IMG/VR virus record: IMGVR_UViG_3300009788_000014
Span: 1 to 60,611 of that record
Reading direction: 5' to 3' (one strand)
Length of the DNA: 60,611 bases
Origin: a virus
Shown: piece by piece, positions 38,528 through 46,840 of the stretch
Layout: the number at the start of each line of letters is the position of its first letter
Position numbering within the stretch: the stretch's first letter is position 1
The notes under the pieces: generated by a model
What the model saw: only the letters and a program-made list of their open reading frames with translations
Database searches by the model: none
What the model was told of the DNA's origin: nothing
Translations under genes and position numbers: made by a program

Positions 38528-39802
38528 CTAGTAAGGAACGGCCGTCAACAGGTAGCCGGAGTTCCCTCGAGGCAGCAGGGTCCCGATCTTCTGACGTCCG
38601 CGCAGGACTTCGGTGTCTCGCTCAATCGTAGAAACGAGGCTACCGGCGTCGGTGTAGCTGGCATTCTGAAACCACTGGACGTCGAGCGCCGTCGACTGGC
38701 CGACCAGGAATTGCGACATCGCCTGGTGGATGAGAACGGTTTCGGTGCCGTTCAGGTTCGTTGGGACGTTTGTCGTCGACCCGAACGGAAAGCCCATGAA
38801 CGTGCCTGCTGTCATCTCGGTGAGGAAAAACGGCAGGTCGTTGGCGTCCCGGACGATGAACATCAAGTGGTTTTTTGTCCGCGGAGCCATGATCCAGGCG
38901 CGGCGTGAAATCGGCCGGATGTTCGAGTTCTCGACGCTGGTAAAGATGATCGCCACGTCGTCGAGGACGTTTGCCAGGGTTCCGGTCCCGGTCGCGGCGG
39001 AGGTCGCGGTGATCAGCGTCCGGAGACCGGCGATGATGTTGTTCAAGCCGGATCCGTTGATCAGCCGATCGTCGAACCCGGTGGCAAAGGCCATCCGCAT
39101 CATGTCTTGCAAGCGCGTGAAGATCGCGGGGCTTGCCGATTCCCGGTAATCCGCGGAGACGGGCATGATCGCCATGGCCTTCCGCATTGGCGTCTCGCGC
39201 TCGCCGTCCGCCGGGGTGGTGGTGAGGTCCAAGGTGTTGATCTCTTCGACCCAGGTGATGACGGGGTCGGTCTCCCACCCCGTCACCTTGAACTGGTCGC
39301 CGGTGACGGGGACCATCTCGGGCTGGAGACCGAGAACCACGCTCATCGCCCGAAGGGGTTCGAGCCAGAGCTCTAGGACGGTACCCTCCACCAAGAGACC
39401 GCCTTCGCCGGCGACGGCGAGATTGATCGTCTTGGCCCGGGACCCGGCGGCCTTCTTGAACCGCTCCGCGACGCGGTCGGCTGCGTCCTTGCCTCGCGAC
39501 AGAGACGTCCCTCCGCCCTCGCGGCCTTCCTTCGCCAGGGCCCAGAACAAGGCCCCCAGCACGGGGAACTGTCCGGTCGTGTCCTCGTAGGCCCGCTCGG
39601 CGGCGAGATTGGCCGCGGTTGTCTCAAACTGGGCCTGGAGGAGCTCGTCCCGGTTCTTGAGCTTCTCGTCGACCATTCCGGCGACGTGATCGCCGAGCTC
39701 CCGGTCGACATCCTTGGCGATCTTGTCCTTCTGTGCCTGGGTGAGCGGCAGGACAGGGGCGAGCCCCCCCGCTGGCGCCGCGGTGGCTACTTCGGTATTC
39801 AT
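38528..39802 (-). CDS. HK97-fold major capsid protein, 424 aa
   Basis: Helical N-terminal scaffold-like arm (KDVDRELGDHVAGMVDEKLK; AANLAAERAYEDTTGQ) followed by the HK97 core: LVEGTVLELWLEPLRAMSVV, ADYRESASPAIFTRLQDMM, then RRAWIMAPRTKNHLMFIVRD and a GFPFGSTTNVP loop near residues 340-350. The arm is probably removed by the upstream protease at a site I cannot fix. The start follows CAGGAGACCCCTAG. Confidence 0.9.
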   Translation of the reverse strand: MNTEVATAAPAGGLAPVLPLTQAQKDKIAKDVDRELGDHVAGMVDEKLKNRDELLQAQFETTAANLAAERAYEDTTGQFPVLGALFWALAKEGREGGGTSLSRGKDAADRVAERFKKAAGSRAKTINLAVAGEGGLLVEGTVLELWLEPLRAMSVVLGLQPEMVPVTGDQFKVTGWETDPVITWVEEINTLDLTTTPADGERETPMRKAMAIMPVSADYRESASPAIFTRLQDMMRMAFATGFDDRLINGSGLNNIIAGLRTLITATSAATGTGTLANVLDDVAIIFTSVENSNIRPISRRAWIMAPRTKNHLMFIVRDANDLPFFLTEMTAGTFMGFPFGSTTNVPTNLNGTETVLIHQAMSQFLVGQSTALDVQWFQNASYTDAGSLVSTIERDTEVLRGRQKIGTLLPRGNSGYLLTAVPY

Positions 39803-40843
39803 CTAGGGGTCTCCTGCTGCTGTGAAGGGGCGCCCGGTGCGGGCGATGAATGCTGATTCTGCGAGCTTGTGGGCACACTCTGCGGCGTAGGCCTCCACAA
39901 GTGCGGGATCTGGTGGTGTCTCTTTGGCGGGTGGCATGGACGCCTCGACCTTGATCTCGGGCAGAAGTGGACGGGGTGCCTTGAGGGTCTCGACGAGCTC
40001 GCCGATGGCCGCCGCTAGCGGATCTTCCTCAGCTGGGTCATGCGTCTGGGTTCCCTCCGGAGCTTTGGCCGGCGAAAGCTTCGTCACCGCGTCTGCCCCC
40101 ATCTGGAAGAGCTTGAGCCCGGTGGACGGCGCCAGGGTCCGCACGATCGCCTCGGCGGTCGCCAGGTCGACCGCGATGGTGCCGCTCTCTGACCGTCGGT
40201 AGCGCTCGGCCCAGTCGGCCACCGGGCCGCACTCGACGCCGGCCGCCTTCATGCGGAGCATAGCGTCCCGGTTGCTGCCGATCGGCACCAAGGAGATCTC
40301 GAGGAGTTCCTGCTTGGCGAAGTCGATCCCCATGCCCCGCTTGCTCTCTTCCAGCGCCCAGGCCCATTTGGTCGGCATGAACCCGACGGAGCACGAGCCT
40401 CCCCTGTCGCCGAGCGCTTTCTGCTCAAGGCGCCAGTCCAGCATCTGTTTCAGGCTCTGCGCCAGAGGGACAGGCCCGAACTTCATGGTGCTCTGAAGCT
40501 TCTCGTCCTCTACGCCGATGGACGTGGAGACGCCGATGGGGCCCAGGGTCGAGTCGTGAAAGGCGAGCCATACGGGCGAGGTCTTGTAGGCCCGGAGGTC
40601 CCAGCCGGCGGGGCTCAGGATGTCCTTGTCGCGGTCGACGGCGCCGGAGGAGCACGTCCAGTCGTAGACCTGGCCGGCTACCTCGTGCCGGGCCTTGACC
40701 TGGACGTCGTCGCCCTCGAAGTCCCGCAGAACGAGGACGCTCGCGGGGTCGAGGTCAGCGTCCTTCTGGACCGCGGCCCGGAAATCATCGAGGGTCAGAA
40801 GCTGGGGCGCGGAGCGCGCGTCGGGGATGGATAGCTGTCCCAT
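39803..40843 (-). CDS. HK97 prohead protease (U35-like), 346 aa
   Basis: ATG 40843 (MGQLSIPDAR) is preferred to 40906, which would overlap the + promoter. AVDRDKDILSPAGWDLRAYK, LAFHDSTLGPIG (likely catalytic His 96) and GGSCSVGFMP (likely Ser 152) match the herpes/HK97-type protease fold. The C-terminal 170 residues are a helical, Pro/Ala-rich extension that may act as scaffold. It is directly followed by the capsid gene. Confidence 0.88.
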   Translation of the reverse strand: MGQLSIPDARSAPQLLTLDDFRAAVQKDADLDPASVLVLRDFEGDDVQVKARHEVAGQVYDWTCSSGAVDRDKDILSPAGWDLRAYKTSPVWLAFHDSTLGPIGVSTSIGVEDEKLQSTMKFGPVPLAQSLKQMLDWRLEQKALGDRGGSCSVGFMPTKWAWALEESKRGMGIDFAKQELLEISLVPIGSNRDAMLRMKAAGVECGPVADWAERYRRSESGTIAVDLATAEAIVRTLAPSTGLKLFQMGADAVTKLSPAKAPEGTQTHDPAEEDPLAAAIGELVETLKAPRPLLPEIKVEASMPPAKETPPDPALVEAYAAECAHKLAESAFIARTGRPFTAAGDP

Positions 40844-40864
40844 GAGGACGTTGTAGCGCAGGAC

Positions 40865-40893
40865 TTGACGGCGGAAAACATACAAGGTAGCAT
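40865..40893 (+). promoter_or_regulatory. Sigma70-like promoter for the + cassette in the head genes
   Basis: TTGACG, 17 bases, TAGCAT, 44 bases before ATG 40937. A 10-bp palindrome TCCCGCGGGA (40907-40916) lies just downstream, where a repressor could bind. Confidence 0.65.
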
Positions 40894-40906
40894 GCACAAA
40901 CCGCAA

Positions 40907-40916
40907 TCCCGCGGGA
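40907..40916. promoter_or_regulatory. Palindrome downstream of the cassette promoter (possible operator)
   Basis: TCCCGCGGGA is self-complementary and lies between the -10 and the ribosome site of the + cassette. The HTH protein encoded second in the cassette is a natural candidate to bind it; this is inference. Confidence 0.35.
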
Positions 40917-40936
40917 ACCTACCAGGAGAAACCGCG

Positions 40937-41203
40937 ATGGCCAACGTCCCTGCCCCATTTCTGATCGCCATGGGCGACGAGTTAACCGATCGGCTCAGCG
41001 GCTTCGGCGGAGTCGTCACCGCGCGCGCGGAGTACAGCACCGGTTGCAGGCAGTACCTTCTTCAGCCCTGCTCTGACGATCCGAGGAAGTACGCCGAGCC
41101 CCACTGGTTCGATGAAGATCGTCTGACGGCCGCCGCCGCTGAGGACTCGCCGGCGGATTCTGTACTTGGTGGGCCGGCGATCCACGAAGCTCCGCGGCGG
41201 TAG
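40937..41203 (+). CDS. Small hypothetical protein, 88 aa (cassette gene 1, anti-defence candidate)
   Basis: Ribosome site CCAGGAGAAACCGCG. MANVPAPFLIAMGDELTDRL then a mixed, mildly acidic body (PHWFDEDRLTAAAAEDSPAD). Encoded against the flanking protease and portal genes and followed by an HTH gene, the layout of anti-CRISPR operons in head genes. No sequence family is recognised, so function is open. Confidence 0.65.
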   Translation: MANVPAPFLIAMGDELTDRLSGFGGVVTARAEYSTGCRQYLLQPCSDDPRKYAEPHWFDEDRLTAAAAEDSPADSVLGGPAIHEAPRR

Positions 41204-41207
41204 GCCG

Positions 41208-41480
41208 GTGGCTCTCTTTGCACCGCCGGAGTGCTCCGCCTGCGGCTACGCCGAAGGCGATCCGCTGCCGCCCGGGGCTCAGCTGCGAGCGGCGCGGGAG
41301 CGCAAGGGCTGGACCTTGGAAAACCTCCTCGCCGCCGCCGACTCACCCCGGGACACGTCCTGGCTCTCCAGGGTGGAGCGGCGGCCACGAGGGATCCCGC
41401 GAGACTTCGGGGAGTGGGCAGCGCTCTGCCGGGCCGTTGGACTGGATCCGGCGGAGACGGCCGGAGGAAGCGGGCAATGA
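41208..41480 (+). CDS. XRE-like HTH protein with Cys pair, 90 aa (cassette gene 2)
   Basis: GTG 41208, four bases after the previous stop; starts further upstream are possible. CSACGY near the start, then GAQLRAARERKGWTLENLLA, TSWLSRVERRPRG and AALCRAVGLDPAE form an XRE-type helix-turn-helix domain (about residues 24-83). Likely a repressor of its own cassette. Ends in an ATGA overlap with gene 3. Confidence 0.7.
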   Translation: MALFAPPECSACGYAEGDPLPPGAQLRAARERKGWTLENLLAAADSPRDTSWLSRVERRPRGIPRDFGEWAALCRAVGLDPAETAGGSGQ

Positions 41481-41788
41481 GGCGCCCCCCGGGAGCCCTC
41501 AACGAAGCCCGGGCGGCGCGATGCGTCCCGTGGTGGCGGACATGTGTCGGCTGCGGGTATCAATTCCGGTGGGAAGGTTCGTGGCGCGGCCGGTGGGCCG
41601 TGGACCAATTCCCGAGAGTCTGGCTCCGGCGGTGGGTCTGTAGCGTCTGCGCCGCGACCCGCGCAGACGCTCAGAAGTTCTTCGGCCTCTGGCGCCCGCC
41701 GAGGCCTACCGGGCCACCACCACCCAGCCCTCCGCTACGCCGCATCGGGAGAAGCCCGGGTGGAAGCGCGGGTTTCCACCTCTTCTAG
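41477..41788 (+). CDS. Cys-rich basic protein, 103 aa (cassette gene 3)
   Basis: MRRPPGALNEARAARCVPWW, then CVGC and CSVC pairs about 28 residues apart: a probable zinc ribbon rich in Trp and Arg. The Pro-rich C-terminus overlaps the portal gene end by 54 bases on the other strand. Function unknown. Confidence 0.55.
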   Translation: MRRPPGALNEARAARCVPWWRTCVGCGYQFRWEGSWRGRWAVDQFPRVWLRRWVCSVCAATRADAQKFFGLWRPPRPTGPPPPSPPLRRIGRSPGGSAGFHLF

Positions 41789-43090
41789 GAAGTAGCGATC
41801 GTCGCCGCCGTCGATCGGTCTGAGGCCAGCCGCTGTCCTGACGTCGTTCTCCAGGAAGCCCCGAGGCTCGGCCTTCATCAGCTCCACCCTGTCATCCTCG
41901 GGATCCAGGGGCGGCAGCCGGTAGCCCACGATCCAGTCGCCCTCGTACTCGGGGCGGCCGTTCGGGGGCCGAGGCTCGAAGAAGCGAACCTGGAGCCAGT
42001 TCCGGCGGGACTCGAGGTCCGGCGTCACGCGGTTCGTCCTCACGAATGACTCTGCCTCGCGGGCGGTAGCGCGGTTCGAGCTCTCCGTCTGTCCGATGAT
42101 CGCCGGCGGCACGCGCCAGACCTGGAGGATCGCGTCTCTGCGGTTCTTCTGCCCCTCCTCGACCTGGATGTCAGCGGGGCTGTGCGCCAGGTCTTTGACC
42201 ACGATACCGGCGGTTCCGCCTACGCCCGGCTGGAGCGGCGGGTAGCCCACGAAGTGGGTATAACCGGCGTGGCGCGGACCGCTGTGGGCTCTCCAGGCCG
42301 CCTGGAAGCGCTCATCCTCAGCCGGTCCGAGGCCGGGAGCCATGACCAGCAGACCGGGCCTCGCGTTGTTCCTGAACATCGCCGCCTGATACTGCGCGGC
42401 TGATTCGTTGATCTGGATCTCGTGGTCGAGAGCCCCGGCGACGCCGGAACCGGCTCCATAGAAATCATCCGGGCGGGGCTGTCGGTACCAGGCCACCTCC
42501 TCCGGCGGATAGTCAAAGGCGCCGATCGTGAAGAAGGGCAGCCCGGGGCGCGGCGGGACGAGCCAGAGGGGCGAGACCGGCCACCAACGGACCGGGTGGC
42601 CCAGGGACGGATCGCGGAAGAGCACGTAGGCGAAGGAGCCGAGGAGGTCGAGGACGACACGCTCGAGCTTGTCGACCTCATACCCCGGGAGCTCAATCCA
42701 CGGAGGAGCTCCCTGCGTGCCCGCGGCCATCATTTCGAGGAATGGGTGGTCATTTACCTCCTCGAGGTCTCCTGCCTCGAGGGCAGCGGCCATGAGAGCG
42801 TCCTTCTCCCAGGCCCGGGCCGCCGTGATGCGGCGTCGCGCGCTCGACCTGGTCGGCTTGAGGAGAAACCAACTTGCCGCAGCCTCCCGGGCCGCGATGA
42901 CGTCGCCGGCGAGCCGCACCCACGGGTTCGTTGCCCAGAGGCGCGCGAGGCCGAAGCGCGTACGGCTACCGGCCAGTCCAGTGCCGATCGTTGCGCCGGC
43001 CCCGCCGGCGGCGAGGCTGCTGGCGAGCTCGACCGCCCGGGCATCGTCGAAGGTGGCGGCGGTCAAGGCGCGGGTCAGGGTTTGTAGCAT
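41735..43090 (-). CDS. Portal protein, 451 aa (HK97-like)
   Basis: Upstream of protease and capsid as in HK97-type modules. RLWATNPWVRLAGDVIAARE at the start, IELPGYEVDKLERVVLDLLG and WWPVSPLWLVPPRPG in the wing, then DIQVEEGQKNRRDAILQVWR, VPPAIIGQTESSNRATAREA and ESFVRTNRVTP: the classic portal stem/clip pattern (PxxIxG). Forms the dodecameric DNA gate at the capsid vertex. Confidence 0.9.
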   Translation of the reverse strand: MLQTLTRALTAATFDDARAVELASSLAAGGAGATIGTGLAGSRTRFGLARLWATNPWVRLAGDVIAAREAAASWFLLKPTRSSARRRITAARAWEKDALMAAALEAGDLEEVNDHPFLEMMAAGTQGAPPWIELPGYEVDKLERVVLDLLGSFAYVLFRDPSLGHPVRWWPVSPLWLVPPRPGLPFFTIGAFDYPPEEVAWYRQPRPDDFYGAGSGVAGALDHEIQINESAAQYQAAMFRNNARPGLLVMAPGLGPAEDERFQAAWRAHSGPRHAGYTHFVGYPPLQPGVGGTAGIVVKDLAHSPADIQVEEGQKNRRDAILQVWRVPPAIIGQTESSNRATAREAESFVRTNRVTPDLESRRNWLQVRFFEPRPPNGRPEYEGDWIVGYRLPPLDPEDDRVELMKAEPRGFLENDVRTAAGLRPIDGGDDRYFLEEVETRASTRASPDAA

Positions 43091-43437
43091 GGCGTGGTCC
43101 TTCTCGGCCTCTTGCGGGTCTGTCGACTAGAGAATCGATGGGCTTCCGACAGGATCAGCCGCGCGAGGGAGGTTAACGCGGCTTCGTACCAGCTTCCTGG
43201 CCAACCGCACCGCGTGATGCGATGGGCGACGACGATCTCTTCGCCCTCTTCCACGTTGGCGGATTCGTAGCGGAGCTCGACGAGCTCAGTGGCGGGGTGG
43301 TACTCGGCCCCCACGAGCTTCGCGTCACGTGCGAGGCCGCCTGTCACTTCGATGATCTCGTCGGGCGCATAGACGTTTCCCTCGGCCGAGAGCTGCCTGA
43401 GAAGCGGCTCGCTCCATCGGACTGTGCAGGTGTTCAT
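43075..43437 (-). CDS. Hypothetical protein, 120 aa
   Basis: Leader CCAACGGAGGACACGAG is another copy of the repeated translation leader. Strand-rich (GAEYHPATELVELRYESANV) with a basic C-terminus that overlaps the portal start. Not recognised. Confidence 0.65.
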   Translation of the reverse strand: MNTCTVRWSEPLLRQLSAEGNVYAPDEIIEVTGGLARDAKLVGAEYHPATELVELRYESANVEEGEEIVVAHRITRCGWPGSWYEAALTSLARLILSEAHRFSSRQTRKRPRRTTPCYKP

Positions 43438-43637
43438 CTCGTGTCCTCCGTTGGCGTTTCAATCCATCTTCGGACACCAAGGTACAGCAGAAGGCTCAGC
43501 GGACGCAAGCCCGGCGCGGCGAGGAAGGCGAGGCCCAGGCCCGTAGGCCAGACCCAGCGCCCCAGGAGCTCAGCCGCACCCCAGGTCACCAGGAGCCAGC
43601 CGGCGAGGGCGCAGAGGAGGTAGGCGCGGTGGGTCAT
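43434..43637 (-). CDS. Small membrane protein, 67 aa
   Basis: MTHRAYLLCALAGWLLVTWG and LGLAFLAAPGLRPLSLLLYL give two membrane segments with a short loop, then a polar tail. Class II holin-like topology, though it lies between TerL and portal. ATGA-coupled on both sides. Confidence 0.6.
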   Translation of the reverse strand: MTHRAYLLCALAGWLLVTWGAAELLGRWVWPTGLGLAFLAAPGLRPLSLLLYLGVRRWIETPTEDTR

Positions 43638-43870
43638 CGTCGGTCTTTTTCGATCGCCTTCAAGATCTCGGCGGTGAGCTCCTCGGCCGAACTGCCGGCC
43701 GGCGTGGACACGTGGCAGGCCGCGGCTACCTCTCGGATCATCCGAAGCGGATCTGAGAACCCGGGCTGCGAGAGCGCTGAGAGTCGCTTCGGGCACCATG
43801 GAGCGCAGCCCCGAAACATAGTGCCGCACTCTGGAGCGTGGGGCGGGGTGCTATCCTTCGTCTGCGGCAT
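43634..43870 (-). CDS. Hypothetical Cys-containing protein, 78 aa
   Basis: MPQTKDSTPPHAPECGTMFR and GCAPWCP at the start (three Cys), then a helical acidic C-terminus (AGSSAEELTAEILKAIEK). Ribosome site CAGGAGGGCCAAAGCC. No family is recognised. Confidence 0.6.
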   Translation of the reverse strand: MPQTKDSTPPHAPECGTMFRGCAPWCPKRLSALSQPGFSDPLRMIREVAAACHVSTPAGSSAEELTAEILKAIEKDRR

Positions 43871-44031
43871 GGCTTTGGCCCTCCTGGCTGTGCCGTGGGC
43901 GGTCCGGGCTGGTTCCCGGGCCGCCGTTTTTGATCAAACGGCGACGCCGGGCGTCCCTTCGCCCGCCACGAGCCGCCACTCGGACGCTCCTGGGGCAGGG
44001 TCATGCCTGCCACGCCGCCGCGTTCAGCCTA
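43871..44031 (-). other. 161-base gap after TerL with CCGTTT/AAACGG hairpin
   Basis: No convincing gene. The inverted repeat CCGTTT-...-AAACGG (about 43924-43943) with an internal T/A run could be a weak terminator after TerL. No clear promoter is seen for the genes downstream. Confidence 0.35.
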
Positions 44032-45675
44032 TCACAGATCCTCGATCCGGTTGCCCAGCGCCTGCGGCTGCTCGTCCTCGGCCCCCGGCACGCCACCAAT
44101 GTACCAGTCCCGAGGGAGCGCGGTCGCCAGCGCGTTGAAGAGCACCGCCATCGCATCCGGCAGATCGTCGGCGCCGCCGGGCTCGCCGGTGAAAGCGTGG
44201 AGGCGGTCCCCGGCCGGCTCGTTCCAGTCCCCCTCGAGGAAGTCGACAGCGCCGTAGCCGTCGCCGTCAGGCTCAGGGCACTTGCAGACCCCTTGCGCCT
44301 TGAACATCTCGACGGCCTCGGCGGGCACGATCAGCTGCCGGCATCTCCCGCACCGCGCCGCGGCCTTGCCGGCGTGTTGAAGGGACCGGGAGCGCTTCGG
44401 CTCCCGCTGGCCCGCCAGGTGGACGGTGAAGCCGAGCTTGCGGAGGTCGAGGGCGAGCCGCTCCGAGAACGCCTTGCCGACCGCGGGCTCGTTCGGCAGG
44501 ACCTGCTCGACACCCGGGCCGTCGTCGAGGGCGGTGTCGATGACGAGTTGGGCCAGAAGCGCCGCGGGTGGATCGTACTCCCTCGCGTGCTCCCAGCGCC
44601 ACCGGTCGCTCTCGGTCGGGCCACCCTTCGCCGATGCCGTCTTGTCGGCGCCCCCGGCGTTGAAGTCCCAGCCGCGCCCGATGCGGACTAGCCCCGCCAC
44701 GGGACGCTCGACGTCTGGCGGTCCGGATCGTCCGACGATCCGGAACCACGACCGGCAGAAAACGCCTCCCCCGGCGTCTTCGACCGGGTCTTGCTGGTCC
44801 ACGCAGCGGTGCAGAGCGGGGTTGGAGTGCTTCCGCTCGGCGATGGGAGCCATGAGGCCGTCGTCGTTGCAGAGCGGCTCGCCCACCCTTCTCGGGTCCG
44901 GGATCTCCGTCACGCAGCCCGGTAGGACGACGGAAGACCGCTCCGCGTAGCCCTTGAGCGTCAGGAGATGCCAGTCCTCGAGCCCCTCCGCGCCCAGCCA
45001 CTTGAGTAGCCGCCGGATGAGATCGCCGATGCTCAGGCTCTGCTGGAGGATGATCTGGCCCGGCGGGCCTCCCTCTGGCCGCGCCTGCTTCCGCGACAGG
45101 AAGTCGTCTCGGTACCATTCCCAGGTAGTCGTCTGCGCCAGGCTGCGCTGGGCCTCTGCACGGCTCCGGAAGGGGTCGTCCACGACTCCGAGATCCCATC
45201 CGAAGCCCAGCACGGCGGCACGGATCGTGGACGCCTTGAACGTGCCGTTTGCGGCGGTCTCCCAGAGCTCGACCGCTCTTGAGTCGGCTTTCAGTCGCAC
45301 CCCGGACGCCTCGTGGAGCGCCATCGCCCTCGCGTGCCTGGAGTGGTACTTGACGAGCCCGTCGTCAGCACAGCTGACGAAGACCTTGGATCGCGGCTCG
45401 TTCCGCACCCGGCACGACGACCCGCCTTGGACGACGACCCTTGACTTGAATGACCTGGGGGGCGCCTGTATCGCTAGGCGCTCGATGTCTCCGTCCAGCA
45501 CGCCCTGGCAGGCTTCCGCCATGGCCCCGACGTGCCACCAGTCGAGGTGTGGGCCGGGGTCGACCTCGCGCAGGTGTTGCATGAGGGTGACGGGCTCGGA
45601 CTTCTCGCCGGCGCCCAGCGTCGCCTGGACGTCCCGGATCCACTGGTAGTCCGCCGCGGAGGGCTCAGACGTCAT
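44032..45675 (-). CDS. Terminase large subunit, 547 aa
   Basis: ATPase: variant Walker A APPRSFKS (71-78) and Walker B LGVVDDP (162-168). Nuclease: GRGWDFNAGG (Asp 337), later DDLPDAMA (503-510). Between them lies an insertion with CGRC (442-445) and CKC (464-466), a probable zinc knuckle absent from most TerL. It packages DNA into the prohead through the portal. TerS is about 6 kb away upstream, not adjacent. Confidence 0.9.
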   Translation of the reverse strand: MTSEPSAADYQWIRDVQATLGAGEKSEPVTLMQHLREVDPGPHLDWWHVGAMAEACQGVLDGDIERLAIQAPPRSFKSRVVVQGGSSCRVRNEPRSKVFVSCADDGLVKYHSRHARAMALHEASGVRLKADSRAVELWETAANGTFKASTIRAAVLGFGWDLGVVDDPFRSRAEAQRSLAQTTTWEWYRDDFLSRKQARPEGGPPGQIILQQSLSIGDLIRRLLKWLGAEGLEDWHLLTLKGYAERSSVVLPGCVTEIPDPRRVGEPLCNDDGLMAPIAERKHSNPALHRCVDQQDPVEDAGGGVFCRSWFRIVGRSGPPDVERPVAGLVRIGRGWDFNAGGADKTASAKGGPTESDRWRWEHAREYDPPAALLAQLVIDTALDDGPGVEQVLPNEPAVGKAFSERLALDLRKLGFTVHLAGQREPKRSRSLQHAGKAAARCGRCRQLIVPAEAVEMFKAQGVCKCPEPDGDGYGAVDFLEGDWNEPAGDRLHAFTGEPGGADDLPDAMAVLFNALATALPRDWYIGGVPGAEDEQPQALGNRIEDL

Positions 45676-45678
45676 CAG

Positions 45679-45834
45679 CTATGCCCCGCGTGGCCTTGCA
45701 GGGGGTCCAGAGGCATCGCGCGCTCGAATCCGCCCCTCGGTCTCCGCGACCGACACACCCCAGCCGGCGAGGTGCGAGCGCTTGGCCTCTCGGCCCCGCG
45801 CCGCCTCATGGGTGACAGGCTTGCCTTGCGGCAT
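45679..45834 (-). CDS. Hypothetical basic protein, 51 aa
   Basis: ATG 45834 follows AGAAGGGACCCCGAC. MPQGKPVTHEAARGREAKRS then polar sequence; ends four bases before TerL. Too short to assign. Confidence 0.5.
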   Translation of the reverse strand: MPQGKPVTHEAARGREAKRSHLAGWGVSVAETEGRIRARDASGPPARPRGA

Positions 45835-45896
45835 GTCGGGGTCCCTTCTCGGCTGTCCGAAGTGGTGGCCCGGGTGGATCCGGGCCTCTGCGCATC

Positions 45897-46199
45897 CTAC
45901 CACAACGACACCCCGGAAGCAGTGCCGCCCGGACCGAAGCCCATGAACTCGAGAAGCCCCAGGTCCGTGGACGACATGCTGCCCGTGACGAGTTTCTCTT
46001 GAGGAAACGAAATCCAAGAAGTCGTCCCGCAGATCGAGCACCGGATTTCGGACTCTGGCAGTGCGTCCTCGGGCGGCTCCGTATCGCCCGTGTGGTGGCT
46101 TATCCAGATCGTGCGGCCCTGGCCGGTGAAGTGCCAGAGATGGGCGCCGGCGACGGGGCACGACTCCGTCGGCAGAGCGGCGAGGGTCAGCAGGGCCAT
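45897..46199 (-). CDS. Hypothetical zinc-ribbon-like protein, 100 aa
   Basis: MALLTLAALPTESCPVAGAH at the start, IRCSICGTTSWISFPQEKL in the middle (CxxC) and HLWHFTGQGRTIWISHHTG with several His. A Cys/His metal site is plausible. Not recognised. Confidence 0.6.
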   Translation of the reverse strand: MALLTLAALPTESCPVAGAHLWHFTGQGRTIWISHHTGDTEPPEDALPESEIRCSICGTTSWISFPQEKLVTGSMSSTDLGLLEFMGFGPGGTASGVSLW

Positions 46200-46211
46200 C
46201 CGAGCGCTCGT

Positions 46212-46388
46212 TCAATACAGAAGGACGTGGTCTTTGGGCCGATGCCGCTTGACCACCTTACCGCTCGCAAGCAGAATCCAGACGGTGAGCTTGTTCAGGC
46301 ACAAGAGATCGCCGGTCTTCCTGGTGCGGGTCTCCGACGAGCGGGACCCGAAGAGAGCGGAGGCGGTAGCGTTGGTGTCGCCGTTCAT
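46212..46388 (-). CDS. Hypothetical protein, 58 aa, leaderless start
   Basis: ATG 46388 stands six bases after a TACACT box and has no ribosome site. MNGDTNATASALFGSRSSET then a basic, hydrophobic C-terminal half (TVWILLASGKVVKRHRPKDH). It may be the first gene of the TerL transcript. Function unknown. Confidence 0.55.
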   Translation of the reverse strand: MNGDTNATASALFGSRSSETRTRKTGDLLCLNKLTVWILLASGKVVKRHRPKDHVLLY

Positions 46389-46394
46389 TCTGCA

Positions 46395-46423
46395 AGTGTA
46401 GCAGGCTCAGCGCTCCTTGTCTA
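46395..46423 (-). promoter_or_regulatory. Sigma70-like promoter upstream of the TerL genes, leaderless
   Basis: TAGACA, 17 bases, TACACT on the minus strand, then six bases and ATG. Five of six -35 bases match TTGACA. It probably drives 46388 through TerL and perhaps the head genes. Confidence 0.6.
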
Positions 46424-46494
46424 CCACCTCGCCGCGGGACGCCCGGATGCGTGTGGCGCCTCACGGAGATCCTCATTGGGTTGCGGTGCTGAGA

Positions 46495-46770
46495 TCAACG
46501 GAAACCGAAGTTAATCGGCCGGGTCCAAAAGCTCCGACCCGGCCGGGTTGCTCCGCACTCCTGGCACGCGCCGACATGCCCGCCTAGGACTGCACCGCCC
46601 CCGTCTGGTCTATCGCACCGGCACCACCAATGCCCCCGGTCCCACCAACCTCCCCTCAGCAGCCGGTCCCGCCAACGGCTCGGGTTCGTGTGAATCCGTC
46701 GACGCACAGCGGCCGGCAGCTTTTTCAGCAGGTCGAGCTTGAACAGGATCCACTTGCTTCTCATCCTCAC
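46495..46770 (-). CDS. Hypothetical Cys/Trp-rich protein, 91 aa
   Basis: GTG 46770 after AAGGGATGAAGCC; ATG 46764 is the alternative. Basic helix (LFKLDLLKKLPAAVRRRI) and then CRC and CQEC around a WDRGHWW patch, a likely zinc site. Not recognised. Confidence 0.6.
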   Translation of the reverse strand: MRMRSKWILFKLDLLKKLPAAVRRRIHTNPSRWRDRLLRGGWWDRGHWWCRCDRPDGGGAVLGGHVGACQECGATRPGRSFWTRPINFGFR

Positions 46771-46807
46771 GGCTTCATCCCTTCAACGACGACCGGTCTG
46801 CGAGGGT

Positions 46808-46840
46808 GGCTGCCCCGGGGACGCGCGCCCCGGGGCAGCC
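46808..46840. terminator. Perfect 13-bp hairpin between operons
   Basis: GGCTGCCCCGGGG (46808-46820) pairs fully with 46828-46840 around a 7-base loop. It lies in the 189-base gap after the DUF2303 gene. No T-tract; a factor-independent stop, a processing site or an mRNA cap are possible. Confidence 0.5.

Noticed and set aside
43930-44691. 253-codon + frame opposite the TerL C-terminus
   Set aside because: Reverse reading of a clearly conserved TerL nuclease domain.
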